Origin: Anaerolineaceae bacterium
GTDB taxonomy: Bacteria; Chloroflexota; Anaerolineae; Anaerolineales; Anaerolineaceae
Assembly: GCA_016841525.1 (NCBI GenBank)
Contig: JAENYZ010000005.1
Location: forward strand, 21,074 to 85,073
Direction of reading: 5' to 3'
DNA: 64,000 nt
Below the pieces are notes generated by a model. The model was not told the origin of the DNA. It saw only the letters and a list, made by a program, of their open reading frames with translations, and made no database searches. The stretch's first letter is position 1. Every line of letters starts with the position of its first letter. Made by a program: the position numbers and the translations under genes. Shown here piece after piece: positions 9,466 to 19,000 of the stretch.

Positions 9466-9503
9466 AAAAAACAGCGGGTCACAAATGACCCGCTGTTTTT
9501 TTG
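9466..9503. terminator. Intrinsic terminator between converging genes
   Basis: AACAGCGGGTC-ACAAAT-GACCCGCTGTT followed by T7 on the plus strand and preceded by an A-run. It serves both the synthase (+) and the lipoprotein at 9524 (-). Confidence 0.9.
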
Positions 9504-9523
9504 TTTTCTTGTATTCTTGTTAA

Positions 9524-10450
9524 CTAATCGATTGTCCAATAACGGATCTGGTCAACCCATACTGTCAAATCGTCAACATTCGTGCCACCGACGAAAACAC
9601 CAAAGCTGCCAGCCAAATAGGCGTTATCTGAAACCTCGTCAACCTTTTCGCCGTTGATATAGAATGTTAATAGTGCACCTTCAGCCATGATACCCAGGGT
9701 GTTCATTTCGTCTTCACCCTTATTGATTGCATCACTTTCCGTCCAGGCAATCGGGGAATACATCACCTGCCCATCCCAGCGGCGCAAACCATATTTGCCA
9801 TCACAGGTGATCCCAAAGAGATAACCCCTGTTGGCATTTGCATTCGCAGGAACCCTGAACATAATGCCAAAGTGATCATTGCCCTCACATTCCGGTGATT
9901 GCATTTTTGCTTCCAGGTAAAAGTCTTCAAGGAAAGGCCAGGTCAAGCGCCAGGCGTCTACATCCAGGTCTGCCGTGAGTTTAAGGAAGCCGTCCTCAAA
10001 TTCGATGCTTGAGTATTCAGAATAGCCAATCGCCCAGCCTTCACTATCAACCAGGGTGTCAACCCAATCTGGCTCACCCAAGGTCCGTGCAGGATCCGTA
10101 TCAGCCAAAGTTTCTGTAGGCTCTGCTGTCGGGGTTGGTGTTGCTTCCTCTTCCTCAGGGGTCGCCGTCGGTTCAGGTTCTTCTGTTTCCTCAGGTGTGT
10201 CCGTCGGTTCAAGTGTTGGTTCTTCGGTCTCTTCAACTTCTGTCGGTTCTTCGACCTCGGTTGGTTCTTCCTCCTCAACAACAGGCGTCGCAGAAGGTTC
10301 GATTTCGACAGGTGTGCCCGTCAGGATCTTAGCAATCTCCGTCGCCATGCTGTCATCGGAATCAACCTCTCCCTGCTGTGAACCCGGCAAATTGCAGCCA
10401 GCTAAAACCAGGGCTAATATAAGGATTGAAAATAGCGTTAATTTCTTCAT
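9524..10450 (-). CDS. Lipoprotein with acidic Thr/Pro/Glu linker and jelly-roll domain (paralogue of 7232-8080)
   Basis: 308 aa from the ATG at 10450, chosen because the signal peptide then starts MKKLTLFS and ends in the lipobox LAGC; an ATG 15 nt upstream is possible. About 90 residues of repeated PTEVEEP/TATPEEEE sequence form an extended acidic stalk. The C-terminal about 200 residues are a beta-sandwich with YLEAKMQSPEC, FGITCDGKYGL and VDQIRYWT. These match the neighbouring paralogue position by position, including the central CDG. Probably an extracellular binding or sensing protein; no catalytic site is evident. The stalk DNA is highly repetitive and gives a long but spurious open frame on the other strand. 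Confidence 0.75.
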   Translation of the reverse strand: MKKLTLFSILILALVLAGCNLPGSQQGEVDSDDSMATEIAKILTGTPVEIEPSATPVVEEEEPTEVEEPTEVEETEEPTLEPTDTPEETEEPEPTATPEEEEATPTPTAEPTETLADTDPARTLGEPDWVDTLVDSEGWAIGYSEYSSIEFEDGFLKLTADLDVDAWRLTWPFLEDFYLEAKMQSPECEGNDHFGIMFRVPANANANRGYLFGITCDGKYGLRRWDGQVMYSPIAWTESDAINKGEDEMNTLGIMAEGALLTFYINGEKVDEVSDNAYLAGSFGVFVGGTNVDDLTVWVDQIRYWTID

Positions 10451-10700
10451 GTCTTTACCATCCATTTCTTAATGTTAAGTGCTTGATATCTTATGGACGC
10501 AATAATTTTATTAAAAGTTCCCAAATCCTAAAACTTCATCCCTTAATTTTCGTCTTCTACCCTCCATGAGCTTAATTAAAAATCACATATCTCTTACCTT
10601 AATTTATAACATATTTTGAGTGGTAAAATAAAGGTTAAATCAGGCCTATTTTATAAATAAGCGGCCGATTTTTGTTTAATTTCTGGAGCCAATCCTAATT

Positions 10701-11408
10701 ATGAAAGCGCTTGTCACAATCGCAAACATCTTATACCTCTTTTGGCCGCTGACCTTATTATTCGGGCTGAGGAAACTTTTCCAAAAAAAATATCCTTTCA
10801 AAGACCGGATCAGGCTGTCTTTGCAGAGGGTTTTCATAGGTTGGCTATTAATGGCATTACTATTAGGATTTATTTACTTGCAAGATGGACAGGTGTTCTT
10901 CTTTATCTCCGAACAAACAAACCACCTGCTTTTTGCTTTGCTTGGATTAATTTCGGGGGGTATCACGATTATTTGGGCGCTGAGCAGATGGCGTAAGAAC
11001 CGGATCCAGTTATCTGATGCACAAACCCTCGAGGACCTTCTCTCGCTAACACCTGATGAATTTGAGAAACTTGTGGCAACGCTGTTTAAAGCCTACGGAC
11101 ACCAGGCACAGGTGCTGGGCGGTTCCTCAGATCATGGGGTAGATGTTGTTATCCTCAGCAAGGATAATGAAAAATGGATCGTGCAGTGCAAACGCTATAA
11201 CGGTTCAGTCGGTGAGCCAGTCCTCCGTGATCTTTACGGCACCATGGGACACGAAGGCGCGCATAAAGCCTACTTAATCACCTCAGGCAGCTTTACCTCA
11301 CAGGCAAAGGAATGGGCTGTCGGTAAACCGATTGTCCTTTACGACGGTCCTTCACTGGTCAAATTGATTCAACGCACCCAACTGCATCGTTCCCAATTGC
11401 GTAAGTGA
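10701..11408 (+). CDS. Membrane-anchored Mrr-like restriction endonuclease domain protein
   Basis: 235 aa. Two or three hydrophobic segments at the N-terminus (about residues 5-22, 45-62, 75-95) are followed by a soluble Mrr_cat-type nuclease domain. The signature is complete: SLTPDEFEKLVATLF opens the domain, and DHGVDVV plus IVQCKRY give the PD-(D/E)XK core as Asp...Gln-Cys-Lys. Then AYLITSGSFTSQAKEWA follows as in Mrr and YncB-type nucleases. Mrr enzymes cut modified DNA, but membrane-tethered versions are of uncertain role; DNA uptake, phage entry defence or DNA repair have been suggested. No methyltransferase or other restriction gene is adjacent. The site GGAG lies about 13 nt before the ATG, a loose spacing. 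Confidence 0.8.
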   Translation: MKALVTIANILYLFWPLTLLFGLRKLFQKKYPFKDRIRLSLQRVFIGWLLMALLLGFIYLQDGQVFFFISEQTNHLLFALLGLISGGITIIWALSRWRKNRIQLSDAQTLEDLLSLTPDEFEKLVATLFKAYGHQAQVLGGSSDHGVDVVILSKDNEKWIVQCKRYNGSVGEPVLRDLYGTMGHEGAHKAYLITSGSFTSQAKEWAVGKPIVLYDGPSLVKLIQRTQLHRSQLRK

Positions 11409-11576
11409 TCAGCCTATGATCAGCAATTCTGTGAAAATTAAAATTGCTTACCAACCTGTAATATTTATATTTGCACCTGAAACAATCAGTAATCACCGAT
11501 GCTGTTAGAGAGAAATCTCAAAATTCCAGTAATATCTTTAGCGAACTTCAAAACAGTGTTCGCATTGAATTGTTCT

Positions 11577-12410
11577 TTACTCCTGAGGAAGGTAATCTCC
11601 GATATCAAACACCGGATTGGCGCCGCCGATCACATCCGGGAGTATGCCGTTCCACCTTGTCAGGAACAGATACTGGAGGTAGGCATCCGTCAGAGCGCCG
11701 GTATCTTTCAGGGCTTTCTGTGCATCTGCCTGGGCTTGCGCTTCCACCACGCGTTGTTCCGCTTCGATCCTTGATTTTTCAAGCTCAAGTTTTGCCGTCT
11801 GCACATTTTGTTCCATCACCTGTTTGGCTTCGATGGAGGCGTTGTACTCGGGTGAGAAATCAAAGTTGATGATGTTGAAATTCTCTACAATGATGTGGTA
11901 AGGCTCTAACTGTTTCTGCAATTCCGTTTCAGCATCAATTCGAACCTGCTCGCGCATCTTGATTAAATTTTCCGCCGTGTACTTTGCAGTTGCACTTTTA
12001 AAGGCATTTTGAATGGCAGGTGCAACCACCTTATCCTGGTAGTCCGTTCCAATACTCTGAAAAACTGCTGAGGCATATTGGCCGTCTAAACGGTAGTTAA
12101 CGGCAATAAAGGCTGAAACCGTCTGCAGATTGGAACTTGCCGATGAAGCCTCAATCTCATCTTTTTGGGTCTGGGCACTCATGCGGTGAACGGCTTCAGC
12201 GAGAGGAATTTTGACCCCCAAACCTGGTGGGACGATGCGCTGAACCGCACCCCATCGGGTGACAACGCCCACATAACCGGCCGGAACGGTGTACAGCGCC
12301 GATGACAGCAGTAGTATAAATGTGACCAGGCCAACCGCGCCAATAATGATGTACTTCAGAATTTGTCTTCGTTTCATGCGAATATCTTGAAAAGTCTTAT
12401 GGGTATCCAT
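11577..12410 (-). CDS. SPFH/prohibitin (band 7) family membrane protein
   Basis: 277 aa. A single N-terminal membrane helix (about residues 18-42) is followed by the band-7 domain: VPAGYVGVVTRWGAVQRIVPPGLGVKIP is the typical prohibitin/HflC start. Then comes a long charged coiled coil (about residues 180-235: AKQVMEQNVQTAKLELEKSR...EAQAQADAQ). Such proteins form large membrane-bound rings or lipid-domain scaffolds, often linked to FtsH-type proteolysis. No FtsH or NfeD partner is beside it. AAGGAG lies 7 nt before the ATG. The gene converges with the nuclease at 10701. Confidence 0.88.
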   Translation of the reverse strand: MDTHKTFQDIRMKRRQILKYIIIGAVGLVTFILLLSSALYTVPAGYVGVVTRWGAVQRIVPPGLGVKIPLAEAVHRMSAQTQKDEIEASSASSNLQTVSAFIAVNYRLDGQYASAVFQSIGTDYQDKVVAPAIQNAFKSATAKYTAENLIKMREQVRIDAETELQKQLEPYHIIVENFNIINFDFSPEYNASIEAKQVMEQNVQTAKLELEKSRIEAEQRVVEAQAQADAQKALKDTGALTDAYLQYLFLTRWNGILPDVIGGANPVFDIGDYLPQE

Positions 12411-12927
12411 TTTTTCTCCTTTATTGCTATTAAAGCATACTTCACCCGGTTAAACACAAGAAAATCTATTGTTCGTGTCAATGATTTGAGAATGATGGTT
12501 GAAGTAATTGACATTTTTTGCAAGAAATAAAAAATTTGAAGCTAAGTGCATTTAAAAATTATAAACAATTCGATTGCTAAATGATAGCCTTAATAAAATA
12601 GTTTGATTGAATATAAAAATTAGGAATAGATTAATTCATTAACAGAATGTCTGTTTTTCTTATCAAGCAAAACATCTTCTTTCAACAAATAAACCTATAG
12701 AATATCTGAAAAATCACTTCAGGTATTAATTAAGTACTACTTGTGGATCATCAAACCTGGTTTTCAAAAGAAAAGAAGTTCTGGTTCTGACCTTATATTG
12801 GTTGCATCGAGAAATTGAATTCTTCCATGAAATAATCGATCAGGTATAAATCATCCTTTTGAGTTCGATGCATAGTTAACATTTGACGGCCTCATTAAAC
12901 TAGCCAACTTAGGAAACAGCTATGTGC
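12411..12927. other. Intergenic region without recognisable features
   Basis: About 515 AT-rich bases between two minus-strand genes. I see no convincing open frame with a ribosome site, no hairpin with a T-tract and no RNA gene; presumably it holds the promoter of the SPFH gene and trailing DNA. Confidence 0.4.
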
Positions 12928-14007
12928 TTATGATTGGTTGGTGATTATATGTTCTGCAATATCCTGCAATAAGCGCTGAACGATGATCCCATGAGTCAGA
13001 TCCGGGATAAAACTTATCCCGGGGTCAGCCCCGAGGAACAGATAATGATTATGCACCAAAGCCCGCAGCCATCCAGAGGGGGTGTAGTCCGATGGGAATT
13101 TTGACTCAGGCATATAGTCGCTGTTAACATGATGCGTCACCCACCCCTCTTCCGGTAAAAAGCTGCGATAAACATCCGGATGTGTTGTATCAAATAAAAT
13201 CGTTCCGCGTCTACCCCAAAGCTCAACCCGCATCAGGTCTCCTGTGCCAGCGGAGACACGGCTGGCGATCATGGTGCCAACTGCCCGTGTTGTTGGTTCT
13301 TCTAAAAGCACCGTTGTACACAAATCTGAATTCTCAGGCACATCTTCCATAAACCCGCTGGCAGCAGCATCACGCACAACCAAATGATCGCCAAGGAAAG
13401 CAGTTAGCAAACTTAGAGCATGTGACCCCAGGTCAACAGCCGCTCCTTGCAACGGAATCGGCAATAAGCGCTCTTCCCTTTTGGCCCTGTAGGCTGGGTC
13501 GAGATAGCTGCTGTGTAAGTATTCAACCCGGAAGTGAACAAGATCGCCAAAGACGCCGCTGCGCCAGTGATGTATGGCTTTTCGGATAGGAGATTTCTGA
13601 AGAAATTGAAACCCAATCATAATGAACTTGCCGTGGTTTGAAGCATTCAGCGCTTCAAGCTGGTCAATTTCATATTGAGAAATTGCAATGGGTTTTTCAA
13701 GGTAAATGCGCTCAATGCCATGCATGGCGGCAGCTTTTAACAATTGGGGCGTATGGGTATCGTTTGGTCCGGCAATGTAAAGCGTGTTGACATCATCCCG
13801 GCCCCAAATTTCTTCGGGTGGCACAGCTTCCTGGAAACCAAAACGTTTGGCAAATCCTTCACGGCTGGAGGGTGTTGGAGAAGCCACAATCACTTTCTCG
13901 ATCGGTGAAACGTCTTTGTAATAATACTTAAGCGCATCGAGCGCATAAGCATGAGATTGGGCAATACCGCCTGCACCTAAGAATCCAACGCGCACAGGTT
14001 TATCCAT
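12928..14007 (-). CDS. Gfo/Idh/MocA family oxidoreductase
   Basis: 359 aa. The N-terminal Rossmann fold has VGFLGAGGIAQSHA, the nucleotide-binding glycine loop. YLEKPIAIS carries the conserved EKP lysine of the family, and the C-terminal alpha/beta domain follows (GAAVDLGSHALSLL with the usual Asp and His). These enzymes oxidise or reduce sugars, inositols and related polyols with NAD(P). The substrate cannot be read from sequence and no transporter or isomerase is adjacent. GGAGAGGAG precedes the ATG. It is likely monocistronic. Confidence 0.88.
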   Translation of the reverse strand: MDKPVRVGFLGAGGIAQSHAYALDALKYYYKDVSPIEKVIVASPTPSSREGFAKRFGFQEAVPPEEIWGRDDVNTLYIAGPNDTHTPQLLKAAAMHGIERIYLEKPIAISQYEIDQLEALNASNHGKFIMIGFQFLQKSPIRKAIHHWRSGVFGDLVHFRVEYLHSSYLDPAYRAKREERLLPIPLQGAAVDLGSHALSLLTAFLGDHLVVRDAAASGFMEDVPENSDLCTTVLLEEPTTRAVGTMIASRVSAGTGDLMRVELWGRRGTILFDTTHPDVYRSFLPEEGWVTHHVNSDYMPESKFPSDYTPSGWLRALVHNHYLFLGADPGISFIPDLTHGIIVQRLLQDIAEHIITNQS

Positions 14008-14132
14008 TATGTTCTCCTCTCCAGATAGTCAATGTTGGCCTTAACATTATATCTGAAGAGGGCTTTTTAACAGCGCTTTTGTGACATCCCGCTTTCAAAA
14101 ATTATTTAATAATCAGGAACGAGATGTGATCA

Positions 14133-14510
14133 TCAAGCATATTTTTTCAGTAATGTGTAACCAAATCCTAAGGCAAGCAGAAGATAAGACAAAACCCCTA
14201 CCCAGCCTAAAGGACTTATCTCGACTGATAATTGTCCTATTAAGCTGAGGATGAATCCAAGGGTATTTCCAACGAACAATCCAACAACAATCGCCCGCAA
14301 GGCAATGGACCCTGGATCTCCCTTAGCCAACCAGAGGATCAAACCCAACATGAAAAACAGCGTGCCCAACTGACGAGACATATAAACACCCTGAGAATCA
14401 AGGGCAATCCCATAAAGCGACCAGAAGAATTTTGGAATGAGGATGAATCCAATGCCCCATACAAGGCTCATAATCGCCATGATAATGATCAATATTTTTC
14501 TTATTTTCAT
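14133..14510 (-). CDS. Small four-helix membrane protein, unknown function
   Basis: 125 aa, almost wholly hydrophobic with four predicted membrane helices (about residues 5-25, 45-62, 72-95, 100-120) and a basic C-terminal LLKKYA. I do not recognise a named family with certainty; the pattern resembles small DoxX/DUF4345-like integral proteins. An in-frame ATG with GGAG 7-8 nt upstream marks the start. It lies in the same direction as, and about 70 bp after, the multi-spanning protein at 14579-15268, so the two may be co-transcribed. Confidence 0.6.
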   Translation of the reverse strand: MKIRKILIIIMAIMSLVWGIGFILIPKFFWSLYGIALDSQGVYMSRQLGTLFFMLGLILWLAKGDPGSIALRAIVVGLFVGNTLGFILSLIGQLSVEISPLGWVGVLSYLLLALGFGYTLLKKYA

Positions 14511-14578
14511 TATTCACTCCTTGAAAAATCAACAACTGAATAAGGGATCTCGTTCAATATATTTTTGTGTCTATTTGA

Positions 14579-15268
14579 CTATTCACTTACATTCAGGCTC
14601 CAGGCTTCTGAAGACTTTTCCTGATTCTTGATCTGTTCCTCAGTCTTTAGCTTCTTATTTCGCCGTAAAATCAAAACGATGCTGACAAGACTGCCCAGTA
14701 CCATGCCAACATCCTCCCACATCCCGATGGATATCCAGAGCACCCCGGATAGCCCCCAAAATAAGGGGACAATCAATAAATAGAATGGGACCGCAGAACT
14801 TGTCAAAAGTAAAAGTCCAAAGGTGTAAAGGGTCAAAGGACAGGGGGTCAGACCTATAAGCGAGGCTTGCGGATATGGATGGTCAAGAAAAATCGCCAGC
14901 AAAGGATAACCAATCGTTGTATATAAAATCATGGTTATCCCCCCAATGGTATGGATTTTGTTATATGTGCCAAAGGATAATTTGCTCTTTGCAGCTTGAA
15001 TGAGAAACAAAACGCCTTCAATCAGAAAAAACACGAGAAAGACATAGCCAATTGGAAACACTGGTCCTGCACTGGGGAGCCAATACATCATCGCCACCCA
15101 CAGCCAAAAGAAGCCAAGTACAGCAAAATTGATACGGCTTGCCCATACCGTTTTCTTGAAAGCCAAAAAAACTGTGATTATGGCTAAAACATATCCAATA
15201 ATTTGCATCGGCCAGATCGATTGGTTGTAAGCTGCAACTACCTCCAACAGTTGTTCTCCTGTGATCAT
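14579..15268 (-). CDS. Multi-spanning membrane protein, DUF6064-like
   Basis: 229 aa with about six or seven membrane helices. It starts with an amphipathic YNQSIWPMQIIGYVLA segment, contains FWLWVAMMYWLPSAGPVFPIGY and a GLTPCPLTLYTFGLLLL helix, and ends in a charged tail. This pattern (YNxxIWPxQ, then W-x-W-x-G-x-x-Y/M) is what I remember of the DUF6064 family. Function unknown. A strong AAAGAGGAGG ribosome site precedes the ATG. It may form an operon with the small membrane protein downstream. Confidence 0.6.
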   Translation of the reverse strand: MITGEQLLEVVAAYNQSIWPMQIIGYVLAIITVFLAFKKTVWASRINFAVLGFFWLWVAMMYWLPSAGPVFPIGYVFLVFFLIEGVLFLIQAAKSKLSFGTYNKIHTIGGITMILYTTIGYPLLAIFLDHPYPQASLIGLTPCPLTLYTFGLLLLTSSAVPFYLLIVPLFWGLSGVLWISIGMWEDVGMVLGSLVSIVLILRRNKKLKTEEQIKNQEKSSEAWSLNVSE

Positions 15269-15316
15269 TTTTTACCTCCTCTTTTATAAGGTCTTTTTAG
15301 CACATCAATTTATGGA

Positions 15317-15358
15317 TTGGCAATGTGTCAAAACTTAGAAAGGATGACACATTGCCAA
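15317..15358. repeat. Perfect 14-bp inverted repeat between genes
   Basis: TTGGCAATGTGTCA, a 14-nt loop, then TGACACATTGCCAA. It lies just downstream of the secreted-protein gene at 15395 (-) and just upstream of the DUF6064-like gene. It lacks a T-tract, so it is either an mRNA-stabilising stem, a Rho-type end or a protein-binding site. Confidence 0.7.
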
Positions 15359-15394
15359 ACTCATTTCCCAATTAGATGTTTCCATTCTCAATGA

Positions 15395-15898
15395 TCAGGG
15401 TCCATCATAAGATGGGAGCGTTTTTATGTAGGCTGTGTCAGTTCCACCGACACTGTGCGTTGTAGTCTCATATAATAGACCTTCAAGTGTGCCATAACCT
15501 TTTCCTCGAATATAAACACTCATATATCCGGTCTCATCGATATTCGCCGTGAAGGTCCCTGCCCAATAACCACCTTCAACATTTACAGCATCGAGCACCC
15601 AGCTGCCGTGTCCAACTGCGGGATAACCAATTTCAGAGAAGATATTACGGTTCATATTCATTTCACATGGTCCATCCAGGCGATCGTCATCAGAATCATA
15701 GGTGAAATACACAACACAATTCCGCCAGTGCGTTACACCACCCGCAGTCCACTCTCTTTCACATGGGAGACCACCTGTGATTACTCCTGTGATTGAGACC
15801 TCAGTTACTATGACCTGAGCAGACGCGATTTGAGTTGGTACCAATAAAATGGAAGCCAACATCATCATCAAAGAAAGTAATAAAAATTGTTTTTTCAT
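15395..15898 (-). CDS. Small secreted protein, GGYW family (related to 62577-63083)
   Basis: 167 aa. It has a classical signal peptide (MKKQFLLLSLMMMLASILL, cleavage near ASA-Q) and a mature beta-rich domain of about 140 residues. VNVEGGYWAGTF and SVYIRGKGYGTLEGLLYETT align with NEGGYWEGIW and SALMRGYGDYEGLQARATYF in the protein at 62577. The two cysteines near residues 50 and 61 may form a disulphide. I do not recognise a named domain. It is divergently placed upstream of BTAD-STAND regulator 1, as its relative is next to regulator 2. Probably an exported binding protein; function unknown. Confidence 0.65.
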   Translation of the reverse strand: MKKQFLLLSLMMMLASILLVPTQIASAQVIVTEVSITGVITGGLPCEREWTAGGVTHWRNCVVYFTYDSDDDRLDGPCEMNMNRNIFSEIGYPAVGHGSWVLDAVNVEGGYWAGTFTANIDETGYMSVYIRGKGYGTLEGLLYETTTHSVGGTDTAYIKTLPSYDGP

Positions 15899-16009
15899 TG
15901 TTAACTCCTTTTCTAAATTTGACCAATTCCCAAAACCTTTCCACCTACACCTTACAACATCTTGCTTTCGATAATATGGAGAAAGGATGGATTCTTCTTC
16001 TGGTTAATG

Positions 16010-16039
16010 TTGAAATCATTTTCTCGTCTGCTATATAAT
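16010..16039 (+). promoter_or_regulatory. Promoter of BTAD-STAND regulator 1
   Basis: TTGAAA at 16010-16015, 18-nt spacer, TATAAT at 16034-16039. The upstream ATG at 16038 falls inside the -10 box, which argues for the ATG at 16083 as the true start. The -10 context CTATATAATGG recurs upstream of regulator 2 at 58889-58899. Confidence 0.65.
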
Positions 16040-16082
16040 GGATTTAAACAATTTGTTCTTCCCGGATCAAGGTGGTCACCCC

Positions 16083-19000
16083 ATGGCAAAATTATCGATC
16101 AAGCTTTTGGGCCCCTTCCAGGCTGAATTGGATGGTGAACCCCTGGAGGATTTCCGTTCGGACAAAGTTCGAGGTTTGCTGGCTTTTTTATCGGTCGAAT
16201 CTCAGCGTCCCCGGACCCGCTCATTCCTGGCAGATTTATTATGGACGGACTTGTCAGAAATTAAAGCTCAATCAAATTTAAGCAATGCTTTATGGAATTT
16301 GCGCTCCGTAATAGAAAATGACCAAAAAGGGACAGAATTTATTATCGTTGAGAAAACAAGCCTGCAATTCAACCTGAAAGCTGATTATTGTTTGGATGTC
16401 AAAGCTTTTCATGAGCTGATCGAGAAATCCCTGAAATCAACATCCACCAATAAAATGGCTACGATAGTAAAACTTGATGAAGCTTTATCCATTTCCAGCG
16501 GGGACTTCATGGAAGGCTTCTCCATTAACAGCCCCAGCTTTGAAACCTGGCTGGTCAAAACACGCCAGGAAATTCATCAAAAACGAGTCCGGGCACTAAG
16601 TAGGATCAGTTCATTACACGACCAAGCAGGGAGATTCGCAAAGGCGCTGGATTATACGCAAGATTGGATTACAGAAGAACCCTGGGATGAACAAGCCTAT
16701 CGCCAGGTGATGCGAATTCTCTTGAAACTCGGCCAGCGAAAAAGAGCCCTGGAGCAATTCGAGGCTTGCCGCCATCGCCTGGTGGAAGATTTAGGTATAA
16801 AACCACAAAGGGAAACACTTCAATTGTACAGACAAATTCAAGAAGATTCCTTATCGCATGCCTCTATAACTAAATCTGCTAAACTGACGACGATCAAGAA
16901 GCAAGGTTTTGATCCGGGACCACCTCCAGACTTTTTAACCAAAGCAGTTTTAGAAAACAAAGGATCCAAACCTTTCGTTGGACGCCAAGCCGAGCTCACG
17001 CAGCTTGATAAATGGTTAGTGGAAATATTAGGCAAACAAGGAAAAGTCGCATTTGTCAAAGGTGAACCAGGCAGCGGAAAGACCTACCTGCTGAGTGAAT
17101 TCGCGAAACACGCATTAATTAGAAACCCGAATTTACTGTTATTCTGGGGACAATGCAACGCCTTCATTGGCCATGGGGATCCCTATTTCCCCTTCATAAC
17201 GATCACCAGGATGCTGGCGGGTGATTTTGAACTATTGATTCCAAACGCTATTATCAATCTTGAACATTTGGAGCGGCTGTGGCGCTTTCTGCCTGTTATG
17301 CTCGAGTGTCTTGTTAATTTTGGGCCAGACCTGAGTAAACGCCATTTCACTGACAATCATCAATTATTACTGCTAAAAGCTCATCCGGGTGTTACCGAGT
17401 CGATTTTAAAATCCATAGAACAAAAGATGAAATTACCAGAAAAGAAACAGTATCGCCAAGCTGCTCTGAATGATCAGTTTACACAGGTTCTGAGTACTCT
17501 GTCGAAAGAACATCCCATCCTATTAATAATGGATGATTTACAATGGATCGATGATAGTTCTGCCAGCTTGCTGTTTCATCTTGGCCGCCAATTAGCCGGT
17601 AAAAATATATTGCTATTAGGCGCTTTTCGTTCAGAGGAAGTAGAGATCCTTCACAAAGAAAAAATGCATCCCCTGATCGGGATCATCGGAGAATTGACAA
17701 CAATTTATGGAAAAAACCTGCTCAACCTGGCTGAAAGTGAGGGCAAGAATTTTATCAACGATTTATTGCGCAGTGAACCAAACGCATTCACCCCCAGCTT
17801 TTATCAAATGCTATATTTACACACCAGCGGGCATCCACTTTTTGCGGTTGAACTCTTAAGAGGGATGCAGCTGCGAAACGAGATTTACAAAGATAAAAAT
17901 GGAAATTGGGTCGAAAGTGACCATTTAAATTGGGGAGAACTTCCTGCACGGGTAGAAGCTGTGATTATGCGTCGTTTTCAATTACTGCCAACTGAATGCC
18001 AATCATTGATGAACGCAGCTTGCGTTCAAGGAGAGAGTTTTAGTGTCGAGGTCTTCTCTCAAGTGTTGAATATGCCAAGTCAACAAGTCTATAATCTACT
18101 AAGTGAAGAGGTCTGCAAGCGCCATCGCTTGATATTGCCTGAGGGTCTGCAAAAAGTGGGGAAACAAAGGTTAACTTCCTTTCGTTTCAGGCATATGCTT
18201 TTCCAAATTTACCTGTACAGCCAGCTTAACAAAGTAGAAAAGATCCGATTACACGGGCTGATTGGTGAAACACTGGAAAATTTCTACAAGGCGGACCTGA
18301 AAGAACACCCTGAAATGGTACATCATTTGGCAAGGCATTTTGAACTTGCAGAGCTGCCAACGAAAGCCATCCAGTATTACCAGCTAGCTGGAGAAAATGC
18401 GATGCACTTGACAGCCCATCAGGATGCTATCCGCCATTACAATCACGCGCTATCACTGCTCAAAGATTTACCCGAATCAAGTCAAAGAAATCAAGTAGAG
18501 TTTGACTTACAGCTCAAACTTGGACCTCCTCTCACCGCTTTGAAAGGTTGGGGTGCACCCGAATTAGAAAAAGCCTATGATCGTGCCCAGGTTTTAATCA
18601 AGAATATCGAAAATCCTGCAAAACTGATTCCTGCCCTGTGGCTGCTGGCTACATTCAGGCTTGGTCGTTCTGAACATCGGGAAGTTGATCAATTAGTCGG
18701 CCGTCTTGTCACTCTCACACGAAAAATTAATGACCCTGCATTAAATGCCATGTCCTATCTCCAGGTCAGCCCTTTATACCAGGGCAGATTTATCGAGGGA
18801 AAAAGGCTGTTAGAACGGGCTGCCGCCGTTCAGGACGTCAATCTGCAGCGCCATTTAGCCCATCGGTTCGGCATGGCACCGGCAGCCGTGGCACTATGCT
18901 ACTTGAGCAATTGTTTGTGGATGATGGGCTACCCTGACCAGGCTGACAAGATCGATCAGGAAGCCTTCGATTTCGCGGAGAAAGTCAATCGACCCATGAC

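Noticed and set aside
10056..10472. Ser/Val/Gly-rich plus-strand frame opposite the lipoprotein stalk
   Set aside because: It is the complement of the repetitive PTE/Glu-rich linker of the lipoprotein at 9524-10450 and has no coding signals of its own.
16038..16082. Upstream ATG for BTAD-STAND regulator 1
   Set aside because: It overlaps the -10 box, lacks a ribosome site and gives 15 residues not seen in the paralogue.
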